Positions 22,652 through 34,773 of a stretch of DNA of 64,000 nt are shown here, piece after piece. Position 1 is the first letter of the stretch. Each line of letters starts with the position of its first letter. The notes below the pieces were generated by a model. The model saw nothing but the letters and a program-made list of their open reading frames with translations. It did not search any database and was not told the origin of the DNA. Origin of the DNA: Saccharum officinarum (lineage: Eukaryota > Streptophyta > Magnoliopsida > Poales > Poaceae). The translations under genes and the position numbers were made by a program. The DNA is taken from the NCBI GenBank assembly GCA_020631735.1, contig CM036191.1, positions 45,794,562-45,858,561 on the forward strand, in the 5' to 3' direction.

Positions 22652-23728
22652 ATCTCCCCCTTTTTGGTAATTGATGACAACCCTCACAAAGATATGGAAT
22701 GAAATCAATTTTCAATTTCGATAGTATTAGCTCCCCCTACATATGTGCTTCCATGAGTTTGGTTCAATTGTGCACATATATATGGATTTGAATTTTGGGA
22801 GAGTTACTACTATCAAATTGATGCTAAGGTATATAGAATGGACCTTTGAAGCGTGATACCAATCGGAGTTGCCTTTATATACCACCCTTAGCATCGATGT
22901 AGCTAGACACCACTTTTAATACATCACTTGTAAAGATCACAAACACTAAAGTACCTCGTGAGATCAACATTATAAGCAAAGGTGTCTAGATACCGCTTGT
23001 AAAGCTACTCTCAACAAATCATCATTCAAATTCTATTTCTAGCAATCACCATACAATCATGAATATAAATTTAAGCTTTGCAATGCAACAATTCATCATG
23101 TTAATGCACATACAAATGTAACCAATAATTCATGAGCTTGCTCCCCCTACTTATGTGCTCAATTTTAATTTCTCTCCCCCTTACTATATCTTTCTCCCTC
23201 TTTGTGACTTTTCCATCTTTCTGCTTTCTCTCCCCCTTTATCAACTTAACCTTTTATCTTTGTGACTTTTCTCTCCCCCTTTGTCAACAATCACCAAAAA
23301 GGTACCAATTTTAGTGAGAGTTAAGTCAATCAATATGAGGGAGTCTAAATTATGGTTCAATCTAGATCACTTGCTTAGAGTATGTAATTCGGTTTGAACC
23401 AAGGACAAGCTTCTTCACACCTCATAAAGTATAAGGGTTATCTTGACCATGTTGAATTACACATTATGAGCTCATTTTCTAGATTCAACACTAGGTTTGC
23501 AAGCCCATAAACATGTCATATGCTACCACTAGATCAAATAAACATAGAAGCAATAGTGGTACCATATATACATCAAAATCATTTGATTTTCATGAATGAG
23601 CCTATTTGTCATGCAGATATGTCTATATGTTCTAAACATGTCCTTAGCAAAGTATGAATAATATGCCAAACAACTTCACCTTGCTATGTCGGAGGAGAGA
23701 CATGTCATATAAGAATGTGGGGGTGCAC
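22652..23728 (-). other. Non-coding region between pol and 3' LTR of element I, with multiple polypurine tracts
   Basis: No ORF of note. Polypurine tracts (minus strand AGGGGGAGA-like) occur next to the LTR (22652-22667) and again near 22732, 23141, 23174, 23229 and 23272. The LTR-adjacent one should be the functional tract; repetition of the motif is typical of Sireviruses. An env-like ORF, present in some relatives, is not visible. Confidence 0.75.
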
Positions 23729-26443
23729 TCATTTCAAGTTGGAGAAGTCAAGTATGTTCAATTCATTCTTTAACTTGTAAAACCTTTTCTCATCAAGTGG
23801 CTTTGTAAAGATGTCGGCTAGTTGATCTTCGGTGCCAATGCTCTCAATACTAATATCACCCTTTTGTTGATGGTCTCTTATAAAGTGGTGCCTTATGTCA
23901 ATGTGCTTCGTTCTTGAGTGTTGAACCGGATTTTGAGTCATCTTGATAGCACTCTCATTATCACAAAACAAAGGCACATGCTTGAATTTAATTCCAAAGT
24001 CATTCAAGGTAGCTTTCATCCAAAGCAATTGTGCACAACTACCGGCACTAATATATTCGGCCTCGGTGGTAGATAGTGCAACACTATTTTGTTTCTTTGA
24101 TGACCATGAAATAAGAGACCTTCCAAGCAATTGACAAGTGCCACTTGTGCTCATTCTATCAATCTTGCAACCACCATAGTCAGAATCCGAATATCCAATC
24201 CACTCAAAATTAGACCCCTTTGGAAACCATAATCCAACATCATGAGTGCCCTTAAGATATCTCAATATCCTCTTGGTTGCTTTCAAGTGACTTTCTCTAG
24301 GTGAAGCTTGATATCTTGCACACTTGCACACACTAAACATCACATCCGGCCTAGAAGCGGTGACATAGAGCAAACTTCCAATCATAGACCGGTATTGCTT
24401 TTGATCTACCATGTTTCCACTATCATCAATACCCAATTGATCATTAGTGCCCATTGGTGTACTTATTGGCTTAGCATCTTGTAATCCAAACTTCTTGATC
24501 ATATCTTTGATGTACTTGCCTTGACTTACAAAAGTGCCATTCTTCATTTGCTTGATTTGAAGTCTAAGGAAGTAACTAAGCTCTCCAATCATACACATCT
24601 CAAACTCATTAGCCATCATATTTCCAAACTCTTCACAACAGTCTTGGTTAGTTGATCCAAAGATAATGTCATCAACATAGATTTGTAACACAAACAAGTC
24701 ATTTCCAAGCTTCTTGGTGAAGAGAGTGGTGTCAACCTTTCCCATCTTGAACCCTTTAGAGAGAAGAAAGTCCCTCAATCTCTTATACCATGCTCTAGGT
24801 GCTTGCTTCAAACCATACAATGCCTTCTTGAGCTTGTAAACATGGTCGGGCTTCTTGTCATCTTCAAAATCGAGAGGTTGCTCAACATAAACTTCTTCAT
24901 TGATGTAGCCATTGAGAAATGCACTCTTGATATCCATTTGATAGAGCTTGATGTTGTGTGCACAAGCATATGCTAATAAGATTCTAATTGCCTCCAATCT
25001 TGCAACCGGTGCATATGTCTCTCTAAAGTCAAGACCCTCAACTTGAGTGTATCCTTGTGCTACTAATCTTGCTTTGTTCCTCACAACCAAGCCATCTTGA
25101 TCTTGCTTGTTTCTAAAGACCCGCTTAGTACCAATCACATTGTAGTTCTTTGGCCTCTCAACAAGTTTCCAAACTTGATTTCTAGTGAAGTTGTTTAGTT
25201 CCTCATGCATGGCATTTACCCAATCGGAATCCTTCAAAGCATCTTCTAATTTCTTAGGTTCTTCAAGTGACACAAATGAGTAATGCTCACAAAAGGATGC
25301 TAGTCTTGATCTAGTTTGAACACCACTTTGAATTCCACCAATGATTTGATCCAACGGATGATCTCTTGCAATGCTAGTAGGTTGGAGTATTGGGAGTTGA
25401 TTGCTTCCACTTGTTTGACCTTGAACTTGAGCTTCATCATGAGAACCACTAGAGTTTGCTTGATTTGTATCGATTTGCACACTTTGGTTGATCACATGAA
25501 TATCATCATCATCAACTTGCCTTGGCCTAACATCACCAATGTCCATGTTCTTCATTGCATTTGACAATTGATCTCCTCTCACATCATCAAGGTTTTGAGC
25601 TTCATTTTGAGACCCTTGGGTTTCATCAAACTCAACATCATGAACTTCTTCCAAGGTGCTATTTGTGAGATTCCAAACTCTATATGCTTTGCTTGTGGTA
25701 GAATAACAAAGTAAGAATCCTTCATCACATTTCTTTTCAAACTTGCTCAATCTAGTACCTTTCTTGAGAATATAGCATTTGCAACCAAACACTCTAAAGT
25801 ATGCAATGTTGGGCTTTCTTCCATTCAATAGCTCATATGGTGTCTTCCCAAGCTTCCCATGGCAATAGAGATGGTTGCTACAATAGCAAGCCGTGTTGAT
25901 GGCTTCACTCCAAAATGAATGACTAACATTGTATTCACTAAGCATTGATCTAGCCATTTCAATTAAGGTTCTATTTTTCCTTTCAACTACACCATTGGAT
26001 TGAGGAGTGTATGTCGGTGAGAATTGATGTCCAATACTAGGATCATCACACAAATCTTCGATTCTTGTGTTCTTGAACTCACTACCATTGTCACTTCTAA
26101 TCATCTTGATGGTAGTCTCAAACTTATTTTGCACCCTCTTGACAAAAGACTTGAATAGATCATAAACATCACTCTTGTCATAAAGAAAGAACACCCAAGT
26201 ATATCTAGTGTAGTCATCTACTATCACAAAACCATACTTGTTCCCACCAATGCTAGTGTATGTTGTTGGCCCAAACAAGTCCATGTGCAATAGCTCAAAT
26301 GCCTTTGATGTGCTCATTTCACTCTTACTAGGATGTGCATTTCTAACTTGTTTGCCGGCTTGACAAGCACTACATGGTTTATCCTTCTCAAAGGTGACAT
26401 CCTTCAAGCCTCTAACTAGGTCATGCTTCAAAAGTTTATTCAA
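23729..26443 (-). CDS. Copia pol ORF: integrase, reverse transcriptase, RNase H (element I)
   Basis: 904-codon open frame. The N-terminal ~45 residues complete the integrase zinc region (CSACQAGK). The integrase core follows with D in HMDLFGP, D in [10 protein letters not shown] and E in [10 protein letters not shown] (residues ~50-160). RVT_2-type reverse transcriptase comes next, with YVDD in [11 protein letters not shown]. RNase H ends the frame, with [17 protein letters not shown] and CDNESAIKM. It ends ...[11 protein letters not shown] near the usual Copia C-terminus. The true translation start is upstream: a single-base insertion near 26440 separates this frame from the preceding HVGMKT-encoding frame, so this is the downstream part of a broken polyprotein. 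Catalytic residues look intact. Role: cDNA synthesis and integration in virus-like particles. Confidence 0.93.
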   Translation of the reverse strand: MNKLLKHDLVRGLKDVTFEKDKPCSACQAGKQVRNAHPSKSEMSTSKAFELLHMDLFGPTTYTSIGGNKYGFVIVDDYTRYTWVFFLYDKSDVYDLFKSFVKRVQNKFETTIKMIRSDNGSEFKNTRIEDLCDDPSIGHQFSPTYTPQSNGVVERKNRTLIEMARSMLSEYNVSHSFWSEAINTACYCSNHLYCHGKLGKTPYELLNGRKPNIAYFRVFGCKCYILKKGTRLSKFEKKCDEGFLLCYSTTSKAYRVWNLTNSTLEEVHDVEFDETQGSQNEAQNLDDVRGDQLSNAMKNMDIGDVRPRQVDDDDIHVINQSVQIDTNQANSSGSHDEAQVQGQTSGSNQLPILQPTSIARDHPLDQIIGGIQSGVQTRSRLASFCEHYSFVSLEEPKKLEDALKDSDWVNAMHEELNNFTRNQVWKLVERPKNYNVIGTKRVFRNKQDQDGLVVRNKARLVAQGYTQVEGLDFRETYAPVARLEAIRILLAYACAHNIKLYQMDIKSAFLNGYINEEVYVEQPLDFEDDKKPDHVYKLKKALYGLKQAPRAWYKRLRDFLLSKGFKMGKVDTTLFTKKLGNDLFVLQIYVDDIIFGSTNQDCCEEFGNMMANEFEMCMIGELSYFLRLQIKQMKNGTFVSQGKYIKDMIKKFGLQDAKPISTPMGTNDQLGIDDSGNMVDQKQYRSMIGSLLYVTASRPDVMFSVCKCARYQASPRESHLKATKRILRYLKGTHDVGLWFPKGSNFEWIGYSDSDYGGCKIDRMSTSGTCQLLGRSLISWSSKKQNSVALSTTEAEYISAGSCAQLLWMKATLNDFGIKFKHVPLFCDNESAIKMTQNPVQHSRTKHIDIRHHFIRDHQQKGDISIESIGTEDQLADIFTKPLDEKRFYKLKNELNILDFSNLK

Positions 26444-26900
26444 TTGTTTTCATTCCAACATGACCAAGCCTCCTATGCCACAACCATCTCATACTAGATT
26501 TACTGAGCAAGCATGATGTCAATTGTGTTTCACTATCATTGAAGTCAACCAAGTATAAGCTACCATGTCTAAATCCTTTGAATATTAAGTTTGATCCATC
26601 AATACTTATGACTTCAACATCATCACTACCAAATATGCACTTGAAGCCAAGATCACAAAGTTGTGCCACCAATAAAAGATTGAAATCCAAGCTCTCAACT
26701 AGCAACACATTAGAAATGCTCATGTCATTTGAGATAGCAATTTTACCAAGCCCCTTGACCTTGCCTTTCTTGTTGTTGCCGAAAGTGACAGCATCAAAAC
26801 CACCATTTTGACTTTGTTTCAATTGATTTGAACATACAAGAATCTCCGGTCATATGTTGAGTGCACCCACTATCAAGCACCCAATGCCTTCCTCCGGCTT
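26436..26900 (-). pseudogene. Protease and pre-integrase part of element I pol, frameshifted
   Basis: The aspartic protease active site DSGCTQHMTGD is encoded around 26842-26874 in one frame. From about 26822 the continuation (FGNNKKGKVKGLGKIAIS) lies in another frame, and reaches the integrase HRRLGHVGM zinc motif before a stop at 26436. An extra A in AAAACAATTG near 26440 puts the rest of pol in a third frame. So there are two frameshifts within ~400 bp, both between recognisable domains. Without them gag-pol would be continuous apart from the normal gag stop. Confidence 0.85.
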
Positions 26901-26923
26901 TGTAATTGACCTACAAGACAAGA

Positions 26924-28996
26924 TCAATTCCTTTTAGGTACCCAAACTTGTTTGGGTCCTCCAAGGTTAGAGACTAAGCTCTTTGGTACCCAAATGGCTT
27001 TCTTCTTTGAGCCCATCCATGGTGCACCAATGAACTTAGCATGAACACCATTTGTACCCTTGGTAAGCATATAGAAAGAATCAAACTTAATTGAGGATAC
27101 ATTAGCATTTGATTTCTTGTTCATGCATTGTTGCTCTATATGACCAACTTGCTTGCAACTTTTGCAATAGCTACCATTGTTCTTCACAAAATGAGTTTTG
27201 TGAGGAGCAAAAGCGGCCTTGCCTTTCTTGGGGTTATAGCCCAATCCCTCTTTGTAGAGAGAAGCTCTTTGGCTACCCAAGCACATAAGCAAGCGGTCCT
27301 CACCACCATAGGCCTTAGCTAAGGTGTGATTGAGCTCTTTTACCTCCTTCTTGAGATTTTCATTCTCAACTATAAGTGTGGAGTCACAAGTGAAACCATC
27401 ACTACTAGATGAGGATGATGTAGATAAGCTACATGAAGGGTTAGTGGGAGCAACAATAATAGGCTTATGAAAAGTTTCATCAATTATATCACATGATATG
27501 CCTATGTTGCAAGTTTTAGCTTTCTCAACATTAGTTGGTATGTTTTCACATTTTTCAACTAGAGAGGAATGAGCTTCTTCAAGCTTAGTGTGAGACTTTT
27601 GAAGCTTCTTATGGTCTACATTTAGACTCTCATAAGATGCTCTAAGCTCATCAAGTTCTTGCATAAGGTTTTTCTTTTCCTTAAGCAAGCCCTTGCACTC
27701 CTTTCTAGATTCTTTAAAATGTTGAGTGCAATCTTCTAGTATAGTGATTAGTTCATCTTTAGTGAATTCTTCTTCATCACTATCACTATCACTATTATGA
27801 TCACTCTCATCGTCGGATGATACCATAGCGGCCTTAGCCATAAAGCACGATGGAGTGTCGAAGAGGGAGACCTTCTCTTGGATGGCAATGTTAGCATGTC
27901 CCTTCTTCTTACTCTTGTTGTCATCCTCATCATCACTTGAGGAATCATCACTATCCCATGTAGCAACATGAGAATCATTCTTCTTCTTATAAGAGCTCTC
28001 CTTCTTCTCTAGCTTCTTCTTTTGCTTCTTCCTCTCCTTCTTAATAGCATCTTCATCATCACTATCATAAGGACACTTTGCAATGAGATGGTCCTTGATA
28101 TGGCATCTAAAGCATCTCATGGTATGCTCACTCTTCTTGGATGAGTTCTTCCTTCTTCTTGCACGATAGCCTTTCTTCTTTATGAATTTGCCAAATTGCT
28201 TAACAAAGAGAGCCATCTTCTCATCAATGTCATCACTATCACAAGAGCTTGAGTCTTCATCACTTGATAATTCAATCTTGGATTTGCCCTTGGATGTGGT
28301 GGCTTTGAATGCCACACTCTTCTTCTTTTCATCATCTTTCTTCTCATTTTCCTTTTTCTTCTTCTTGACCAACTCATCCTTCTCATCATCTTCTCTATAT
28401 GAATCATCGGTCATCACTTCTTGGAATATTTGTTGAGGAGTTGAATCCTTCAATGTAGTCCTCACTAGCACGGTGATCAATGTATCAAATCTCTTGGGTA
28501 GACTTCTCAAGAACTTCATAGAGAATTGATTGTCCTTGACCTCCTCACCAAGTGCCTTGAGCTCATTAACAATGACTTGCAACCTATGAGACATCTCCGG
28601 TATACTCTCATCATCTTGCATCTTGAAGATTGAAAATTTTTCTTGCAAGATATATGCTTTAGCGGTCTTTGTACCTTCGGTGCCCTCAAATGTTTCTTCT
28701 AGCTTGGCCCAAGCATCATGAACAATTTCTATGTTCTTCACTTGCTCAAATGTCTTGTCATCTAATGCCTCATGAAGAGCACTAATGGCAATGTCATTGC
28801 ATTGGAGCTTCTTCTCTTCCACCGGTGTGGGTGCTTCCAGATTAGCAACCTCAAATTTTATTTCGGTGACCTTCCACACTTCTCTATTGATTGACTTTAG
28901 GTGTGCGGTCATCTTAACCTTCCAATATGCATAATTTGTGCCATCAAAGTGAGGTGCCTTCTTGGTGTTGTTGATGTGCAAGCTTAATTGAGCCAT
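26924..28996 (-). CDS. Copia Gag, Sirevirus type (element I)
   Basis: 690 codons, ATG at 28996, uninterrupted. The N-terminal half is the capsid-like gag_polypeptide domain (HFDGTNYAYWK near residue 16, RSLPKRFD near 168). A Lys/Glu-rich charged region follows, then a CCHC knuckle (CFRCHIKDHLIAKC, ~residue 294), Ser/Asp-rich acidic stretches, a coiled-coil-like segment (LMQELDELRASYESL), and a second CCHC knuckle (CKSCKQVGHIEQQC, ~residue 615). Length and two knuckles fit Sireviruses rather than short-gag Copia lineages. The protein would assemble particles and package element RNA. It ends at a stop before the protease frame, as expected for separate gag and pol expression. One of the few intact ORFs in the window. 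Confidence 0.92.
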   Translation of the reverse strand: MAQLSLHINNTKKAPHFDGTNYAYWKVKMTAHLKSINREVWKVTEIKFEVANLEAPTPVEEKKLQCNDIAISALHEALDDKTFEQVKNIEIVHDAWAKLEETFEGTEGTKTAKAYILQEKFSIFKMQDDESIPEMSHRLQVIVNELKALGEEVKDNQFSMKFLRSLPKRFDTLITVLVRTTLKDSTPQQIFQEVMTDDSYREDDEKDELVKKKKKENEKKDDEKKKSVAFKATTSKGKSKIELSSDEDSSSCDSDDIDEKMALFVKQFGKFIKKKGYRARRRKNSSKKSEHTMRCFRCHIKDHLIAKCPYDSDDEDAIKKERKKQKKKLEKKESSYKKKNDSHVATWDSDDSSSDDEDDNKSKKKGHANIAIQEKVSLFDTPSCFMAKAAMVSSDDESDHNSDSDSDEEEFTKDELITILEDCTQHFKESRKECKGLLKEKKNLMQELDELRASYESLNVDHKKLQKSHTKLEEAHSSLVEKCENIPTNVEKAKTCNIGISCDIIDETFHKPIIVAPTNPSCSLSTSSSSSSDGFTCDSTLIVENENLKKEVKELNHTLAKAYGGEDRLLMCLGSQRASLYKEGLGYNPKKGKAAFAPHKTHFVKNNGSYCKSCKQVGHIEQQCMNKKSNANVSSIKFDSFYMLTKGTNGVHAKFIGAPWMGSKKKAIWVPKSLVSNLGGPKQVWVPKRN

Positions 28997-29042
28997 TTCT
29001 TTTTCACCGTATGTTGTTAAGCCTCAAATAAACGGTGCCTCG

Positions 29043-29056
29043 ACTCCGATACCACT
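29043..29056 (-). promoter_or_regulatory. Primer-binding site of element I
   Basis: Minus-strand AGTGGTATCGGAGT follows the 5' LTR end directly. One base differs from the tRNA-Met type TGGTATCAGAG. Confidence 0.8.
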
Positions 29057-30953
29057 TGTAAGGTCCAAATAGGCTAGAGGGGGGTGAATAGCCTAATTAA
29101 AAACTTCTACAAGAATTACTTAACCACAAGTTAGTATGAAAGGTGGCGAAGCAAAAGCACTAGCTCTAACTAATTAAGCAAGCCACATACACAAGTCTAG
29201 TACAAGGCTATCCACTAAAGACAACAACAACTACAAGATAGAAACAAGAAGTAATGCGAGAGAAGTGCTTCGAGTGATTATACCGCCATGTAGAGACAAG
29301 AAGTACCAATAAATCAATCACACAAGAGAAATCCTCGGGAAGAGAATGACACAAGAATTTATCCCGAAGTTCACTTGCTTCCCGGCAAGCTACTCCCCGT
29401 TGTGGCGATACACCCACTTGTCGGTTCGCGAGCTAATTGACTATCAAGAGTTGAGCCCCTCGGCGAGCGCCGCACAACCGCACACAAGATGGAGATCCTC
29501 CAAGCCACGAGCTCCACTAGAGTATCCAATTCACGAACTCCCGCGGGGAAGGATCAAGAACCCCTTACAACACTTGGTGAGGGCTCCAACAATCTCCAAT
29601 TGCGAGCTCAATCACCTCCGCTGCTCCAAGCCATCTACTGTGTCAGGAAACACGGAAGAGTAACAAGAAATCCGCAGCAACTCGAAGATCAAGTGCCTCT
29701 AGAATGCAACTCTCAAGCAATGCACTTGAATCTCACTCAATCTCACTCAAGATGTGCAACTAAGCAAAGAGATGAGTGGAGGGGTTGTTCTCTAGCTCAA
29801 AGGATGTCTCTAGGTCTCAAAATGTACAAGAGTTGCCCTCAAACCCCGGCCAACGTCTATTTATAACGAAGGGATACACAGCTAGCTGTTAGGAACTTAA
29901 ACAGCCGAAATCGCGCTGACCGGACGCGCTGGTCATACTGACCGGACGCGCCGGTCGCGCAACGGCTAATTTCCGAAGTACTGACCGGATGCTCTGGTTG
30001 CGCAGACCGGACGCGCTAGGTGCAACCGGACGCGCTGGTCCCGCAACTGACGGGATGCGCTGGTCAGGCCAGAGTAGCGCACAACGAAACAATGACCGGA
30101 CGCGCTGTAGAACTGACCGGACGCCACAGTGCCAGCGTCCGATTAGAGTCCAGTAAGCTCCCTGAACGACCGAACGCGTCCGGTCGATAGTGACCGGACG
30201 CGCTGCGCGTCCGATCATCAGACTGAAACACGCGCAGACGCCGAACGCTGACCGGATGCGTCCGATCATAGAGAGACCACGTCCGGTCCAATGTTCGGTC
30301 ACCTCTGTAACCTCCGTTCGCCTCCGTTTCTTTTCCGACTTCTGGCGCAGTAGAAAATAGGCATTTCACTTCTCCAAAAAGCACTGAATCCCGCCTCGCA
30401 AGCTCGGTGGGAGGGAGAGAGGAACCCAAACCCCTCTCTACCGCTCAAACTCCACCGCCTTCGCAAAAGTGCTAACACCACCAAGTGTACACCAGCATGT
30501 GCATGTGTGTTAGCATTTCACAAACGTTTTCCAAGGCGTTGTGTTAGCTCTTTACTAGATCGTAATGCATATGCTCAAGACATTGATCTAGTGGCACTTG
30601 ATTTCCGAGCTAACCGTGATTGCCCTTCTTGATAGTCGGCTATGTATCCTAAACCCGATAAATCACTTCTCTACTCATCTTAGACCGGCAAAAGGAAAAC
30701 CCTATGGTTATACCTTTGCCTTGCGCTCTTAGATCCTTCTCCTCCACTTGATCATCATGTGCTTTATTTTATTTGCATCTCCACCATGATCATCATTTCA
30801 TGTCCATGCACCATCTCTTTTTGATCTTGTGGCCACCATTCCTTGCCACATACACCTTCATCACATGTGTTGCTTATGCCTAACTCAAAACACTTAACAC
30901 ATGACATTAGCAACTTGGTGTCATTAATTACCAAAACCAAACTTGGGCTTTCA
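29057..30953 (-). repeat. 5' LTR of Copia element I (1897 bp)
   Basis: Pairs with 20775-22651. The 20-bp length difference is explained by one extra repeat unit (CTAGGTGCAACCGGACGCG) near 30016. TATA box at 29858-29865 on the minus strand. Confidence 0.92.
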
Positions 30954-30958
30954 GTGGG
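30954..30958. repeat. Right target-site duplication of element I
   Basis: GTGGG, matching 20770-20774. The next few bases (GTAGAAT) complete the interior of element C before its 3' LTR. Confidence 0.9.
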
Positions 30959-30965
30959 GTAGAAT

Positions 30966-33900
30966 TGTCACACCTCAAAATTTTTAATTTTAGGTTATGC
31001 TTAGAAAACACTAAATAAAAAAATGATTTCAATATTCGAATAAATTTACTAGATAAGTTAAGTTGCTGATAATTTAAATATAGAAAATTGTGGTTTTAAA
31101 CTTTTCCATATTAATTTAATAATGTGGTGTTTGTGTGATGCTTGTCTTTGGTGTTGGTGGGTACTATTATTTTTTTAAATACCATAGGACGACGTTTACT
31201 TCTCATCGGAAAACTTTTTGGTATTTTCTGGATTTAAAATTTCAATTTCCGTGAGCTTAATCTTTTTCCTTGATCTTTTCATCAATCTTTTCATGAGGCC
31301 AAACCTATTTAGTTGAGTTCTTTATCTCCCCAAGAGTCTCCAGGATTTTTCCCGTGATTTTTCTCAGCTCCGGGCTATTTTCGCGGCATAAAAGGTAATT
31401 CTAGATTTTCTAGAATTATTTTTATTCACGGAATTAAAATAATCCCGAAATTAAGAAATTCCGAAAAGTTTCCAAACCCTACGACTATATATATGCCGGC
31501 GTAGCCCTCGACGCCCTGGTTTCAGAAGTACAACCCTTATCACGAGCCGCCGCTCGTAGCTCCCTCCACCTCTCGCCGAAGTTCTGCATCTACAGCTTGC
31601 GTTCCGGCGAACTTCCGGCGAAGGTTCGTCGAGCTTTTCCGGCCACGTTTCTCATCTTCGGTGAATTCCGTTTTGCACCCTGAGGTTCATCTCGATCTTC
31701 TCTACGCCGTCATGTATTCCTTTCCGCAAATGCATCTTCTATCAATTATGTTTATTTGCTCCATGCATTTGTTTCCTTAACGTCAAGATATAATATTATA
31801 ATAAACAAATAATGATTTTTTTGGAAACAGTCAACTGATCTTTTAATTTCTTCCTTATCTGGACGTTGGTTTTTGTTCTGGCTGATTAGTTCCCTTCGCT
31901 CGGATCATCGATCTCTTTTGTATCTAATTATGTTTGAAGACGTGCACATCAAGGACTCCGGGTCCATCTCCATGGCCACGTTTTTCATATGACCATCTCT
32001 GGTCTATAAATATTGTATCTTTTCCAAGTCCATATATCTCACGCCGCTGCCTTGTTTTGTTCATGTAACAACCCAACGTCACAGCTGCCCTAGCAGCTAG
32101 CGCCATCGACCTGCAGTTTCCAAGCTTTGCCTGCCGTGCTTTGTTGCCGCCGCTAGCCTCTCGCCCTTATGCTGCTGGCCTCTCCTCGGTAACAAGCAGG
32201 GCTACCTACCATGTTCCTGCCGATCTCCAACATGGCTGCATCCGATCGAGTCTCTGTTCCCAGTAATCAAGGTATCCCATGCCCTAGCTCCTGTCAAAGC
32301 GCCACCGCCGCAGATTGCCCAGCAAGCATCGTCGCCTTTGCTCTTTGCTGCCTCGCCATTGTGTAGAACCTATTGTAGCCCTCTTCCGATCTTGCCGAGA
32401 AGGACGTGGAGCTGCCGCAGCTCGGTCGCTGCTCCGTCATCTCTCCGTCATCTGCAACTCGTGGTCGAGTTAGCGTTCAGAGATTCTCCCTGTTCGTTTT
32501 CCGGCCGGCTGCCCGTCACCGTCAGAACTCTGGTGGTAGCCATCGCTGCGTCCATGGACCGTGGCATAGATGCATCGTGGCCGATCAAGCAAAGGCATGC
32601 ATGTGTGTGCTTAGCAGGGACTGCAGGTGTTGGATAGCATGTAAGTCTGCCTGGAGCCTGCACTTTCTGCCGATGTTCTTCTAACCATATCTCCAGCCAA
32701 TGGTGATTTAGCCATTTAATTAATCAATCTATATTCTTTCAATTTGTTTGGTCTCCAACTCAATGCCCACCCGTAGGGTGCACGTGATGGCTATTGACTG
32801 GCATGCAATGAAGGTTTGGCTAGGGAGAAAGCAGAATTGCCACCGTACGTACCCGCTATTTGATCGTTTTAACTCTGTTTTTGCTCAGATTTAGTTGTGT
32901 TAGTTTCGTGTCAATGCGATCTATGTGCTAGCAGCATTGTTTATTCCGTTAGATGTTTATCTATTTATAATTAAAATATTAACTTGGTTAATTTGTATAT
33001 GAAACTAGTTTTCTGATTAGAAGAAATATATCCTCTATGTATAACTGGTAATTTGATTAATAGCGGCATAAATACGGTTTGGCACACTAGATGAGATTAG
33101 CGGTAGTTTAACCGTTTTAATTTTGATTCACTCCGTTCAAGTTGCGTTAGATTCGTATTTACGAGCTCTACATGTTAGTGTTATTATAAAGTAGGTTTGG
33201 AAATTTTAATTTTTGAGTTTATATTAAAATAATTATTTATCTATAGGAAATCTTAGAAAATTCATAACTTTTACGTTTTAAATCCGAATTTTGTGATCTT
33301 TACGTCTGTGTGATCGTAGTAACGTGTAGAAGAGTTTTACGAACTTTTTATACTGTTTTGATACTATTGGTGTACTGTTTTAATTATGTCTCTTTGTTTG
33401 CTTCGTGTATGATTGCTTGGATGATTGTGTGTTGATGCTTGATGATCGAGTATAGACGGTGAGCAGTTTCTTGATGATCAAAAGTATTATTTTGAGCCAG
33501 ACCAGCAGTATCTTCAGGAAAGCTTTGATCAAGGCAAGTATAACATGGGACCATCCTTGTTGTCCTATTCACTGATATTATCATACATATGCATGTGTCT
33601 TCCTTGACAACCATAGAGATTATAACTTAGCTATTGATATCTTGTTTCCTTGTCACCTATGGGTTATGCATTTGGGTAGCTATTGCTAGTGCTTAATTAT
33701 GAACAATGATCTTGTAATTTGATTAATGGATTAAGCAACCAACCGTTAAGTTGATTTTACTACTGTTGAAAGGGGGCTAGAGTAAGGGGTTATATTGTTA
33801 CTCTGGTTTCTCTCCATAAGGAATTATCTGTAAGTGATAACCGGGATTAACAGTACAGCTGTGAGGGCTATATGGCTCTGGCTCTAGTTGTTCAAGAGAC

Positions 33901-34773
33901 CTTTTCTAACTTGTTAGTGGTTACCTTAATTGGTGTAAGAAAGACTTGACACGTTGGGTGTAGGACAACCTCTAGTCTATGAGTATAGCCGAGAAGGAAT
34001 TATGTCATTTGAAAAGGGGTTCCTACATCTGCCTGCCGAGTGAATCTAATGGCCCTAACTTCTTAGACGAACTTTTGAATGGCTTTATATGATTTTTGAT
34101 GTTTTGGGCCTTGCAAACCCATGCATTTGGAAATCATGACTCACAGTGAAAGTGTACACCTCTGCGCAGAGTTTAATAAACTGGTATACTAGCCATGGTC
34201 ACGGATACGAGCGGCCTTGGGGATTCTTACAGAATAGTTGATCATCATTGTTATATCATGCTTAATTACTGTTGATTATTATTATGCTTATGTTAATGCT
34301 ATTCATTATCCTTATTACAATTGATCATTGATTCATTAATGAGAATTGGTTTACCTTGATGCTACTCAATTGCTAAGTAAATGATGAATAAAAGCTAAAT
34401 GCAGTAAACCAGTGTCTAACCTTTTGAGCCTCATGAACCCCATGATATATTTGCGGAGTTTGACATGGACTCACTCTTGCTATTTCCACCACACTCCAGT
34501 GTGTAGTAAGGTGTTGCTCAGAAGAAGGATAAAGATGTAGTGGAGTTTTTAGAAGTGTTTGGCATACGGAGCCACCAGTCAGCTGTCCCTGAGAAGAATG
34601 GAGCCTGAAGTTTAGTCACCGTTCCGCGATACTCTGATGTAAGTGTTAATATAGCTATGTATACGTTATATAATAACATTGTTTCTGATACTTTTCATTC
34701 TAACATATGTGTGGACTTCCTGGGTACACATATGATTACCCTGGTTTTGTTCTTTAGAAAACCAGGTGTGACA
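30966..34773 (+). repeat. 3' LTR of element C (3808 bp)
   Basis: Starts TGTCACACCTCAAAATTT, ends CCAGGTGTGACA. The last ~815 bp pair with 17802-18629. The central part (about 33080-33420) is shared with the LTRs of A, D, E and F (GTTCAAGTTGCGTTAGATTCG). The 5' portion, about 2.1 kb, is roughly 1 kb longer than in E and holds a GC-rich segment at about 32100-32660 whose short ORFs match nothing I recognise. TATATATA at 31486-31493 precedes a pyrimidine/GC-rich leader. Confidence 0.85.
31486..31493 (+). promoter_or_regulatory. TATA box in the C 3' LTR
   Basis: TATATATA followed by GC-rich sequence (GCCGGCGTAGCCCTCG), the same arrangement as in the E and F LTRs. Confidence 0.55.

Larger units (their letters stand above)
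20775..30953 (-). mobile_element. Element I: complete Sirevirus-like (SIRE/Maximus) Copia element
   Basis: Two LTRs of 1877 and 1897 bp flank gag and pol on the minus strand, with PBS, polypurine tract and 5-bp TSD GTGGG. Order is protease-integrase-RT-RNase H (Copia). Long gag with two CCHC knuckles, CG-rich palindromic LTR repeats and several polypurine tracts after pol are traits known for Sireviruses. It is inserted in C only 9-12 bases before C's 3' LTR. Gag and the main pol ORF are open, but the protease/integrase junction is frameshifted, so this copy is probably not autonomous. Confidence 0.93.

Noticed and set aside
32338..32684. Possible host gene in the GC-rich part of C's LTR
   Set aside because: Overlapping 92-99-codon ORFs in different frames, no motif and no exon structure; left as an unexplained segment.
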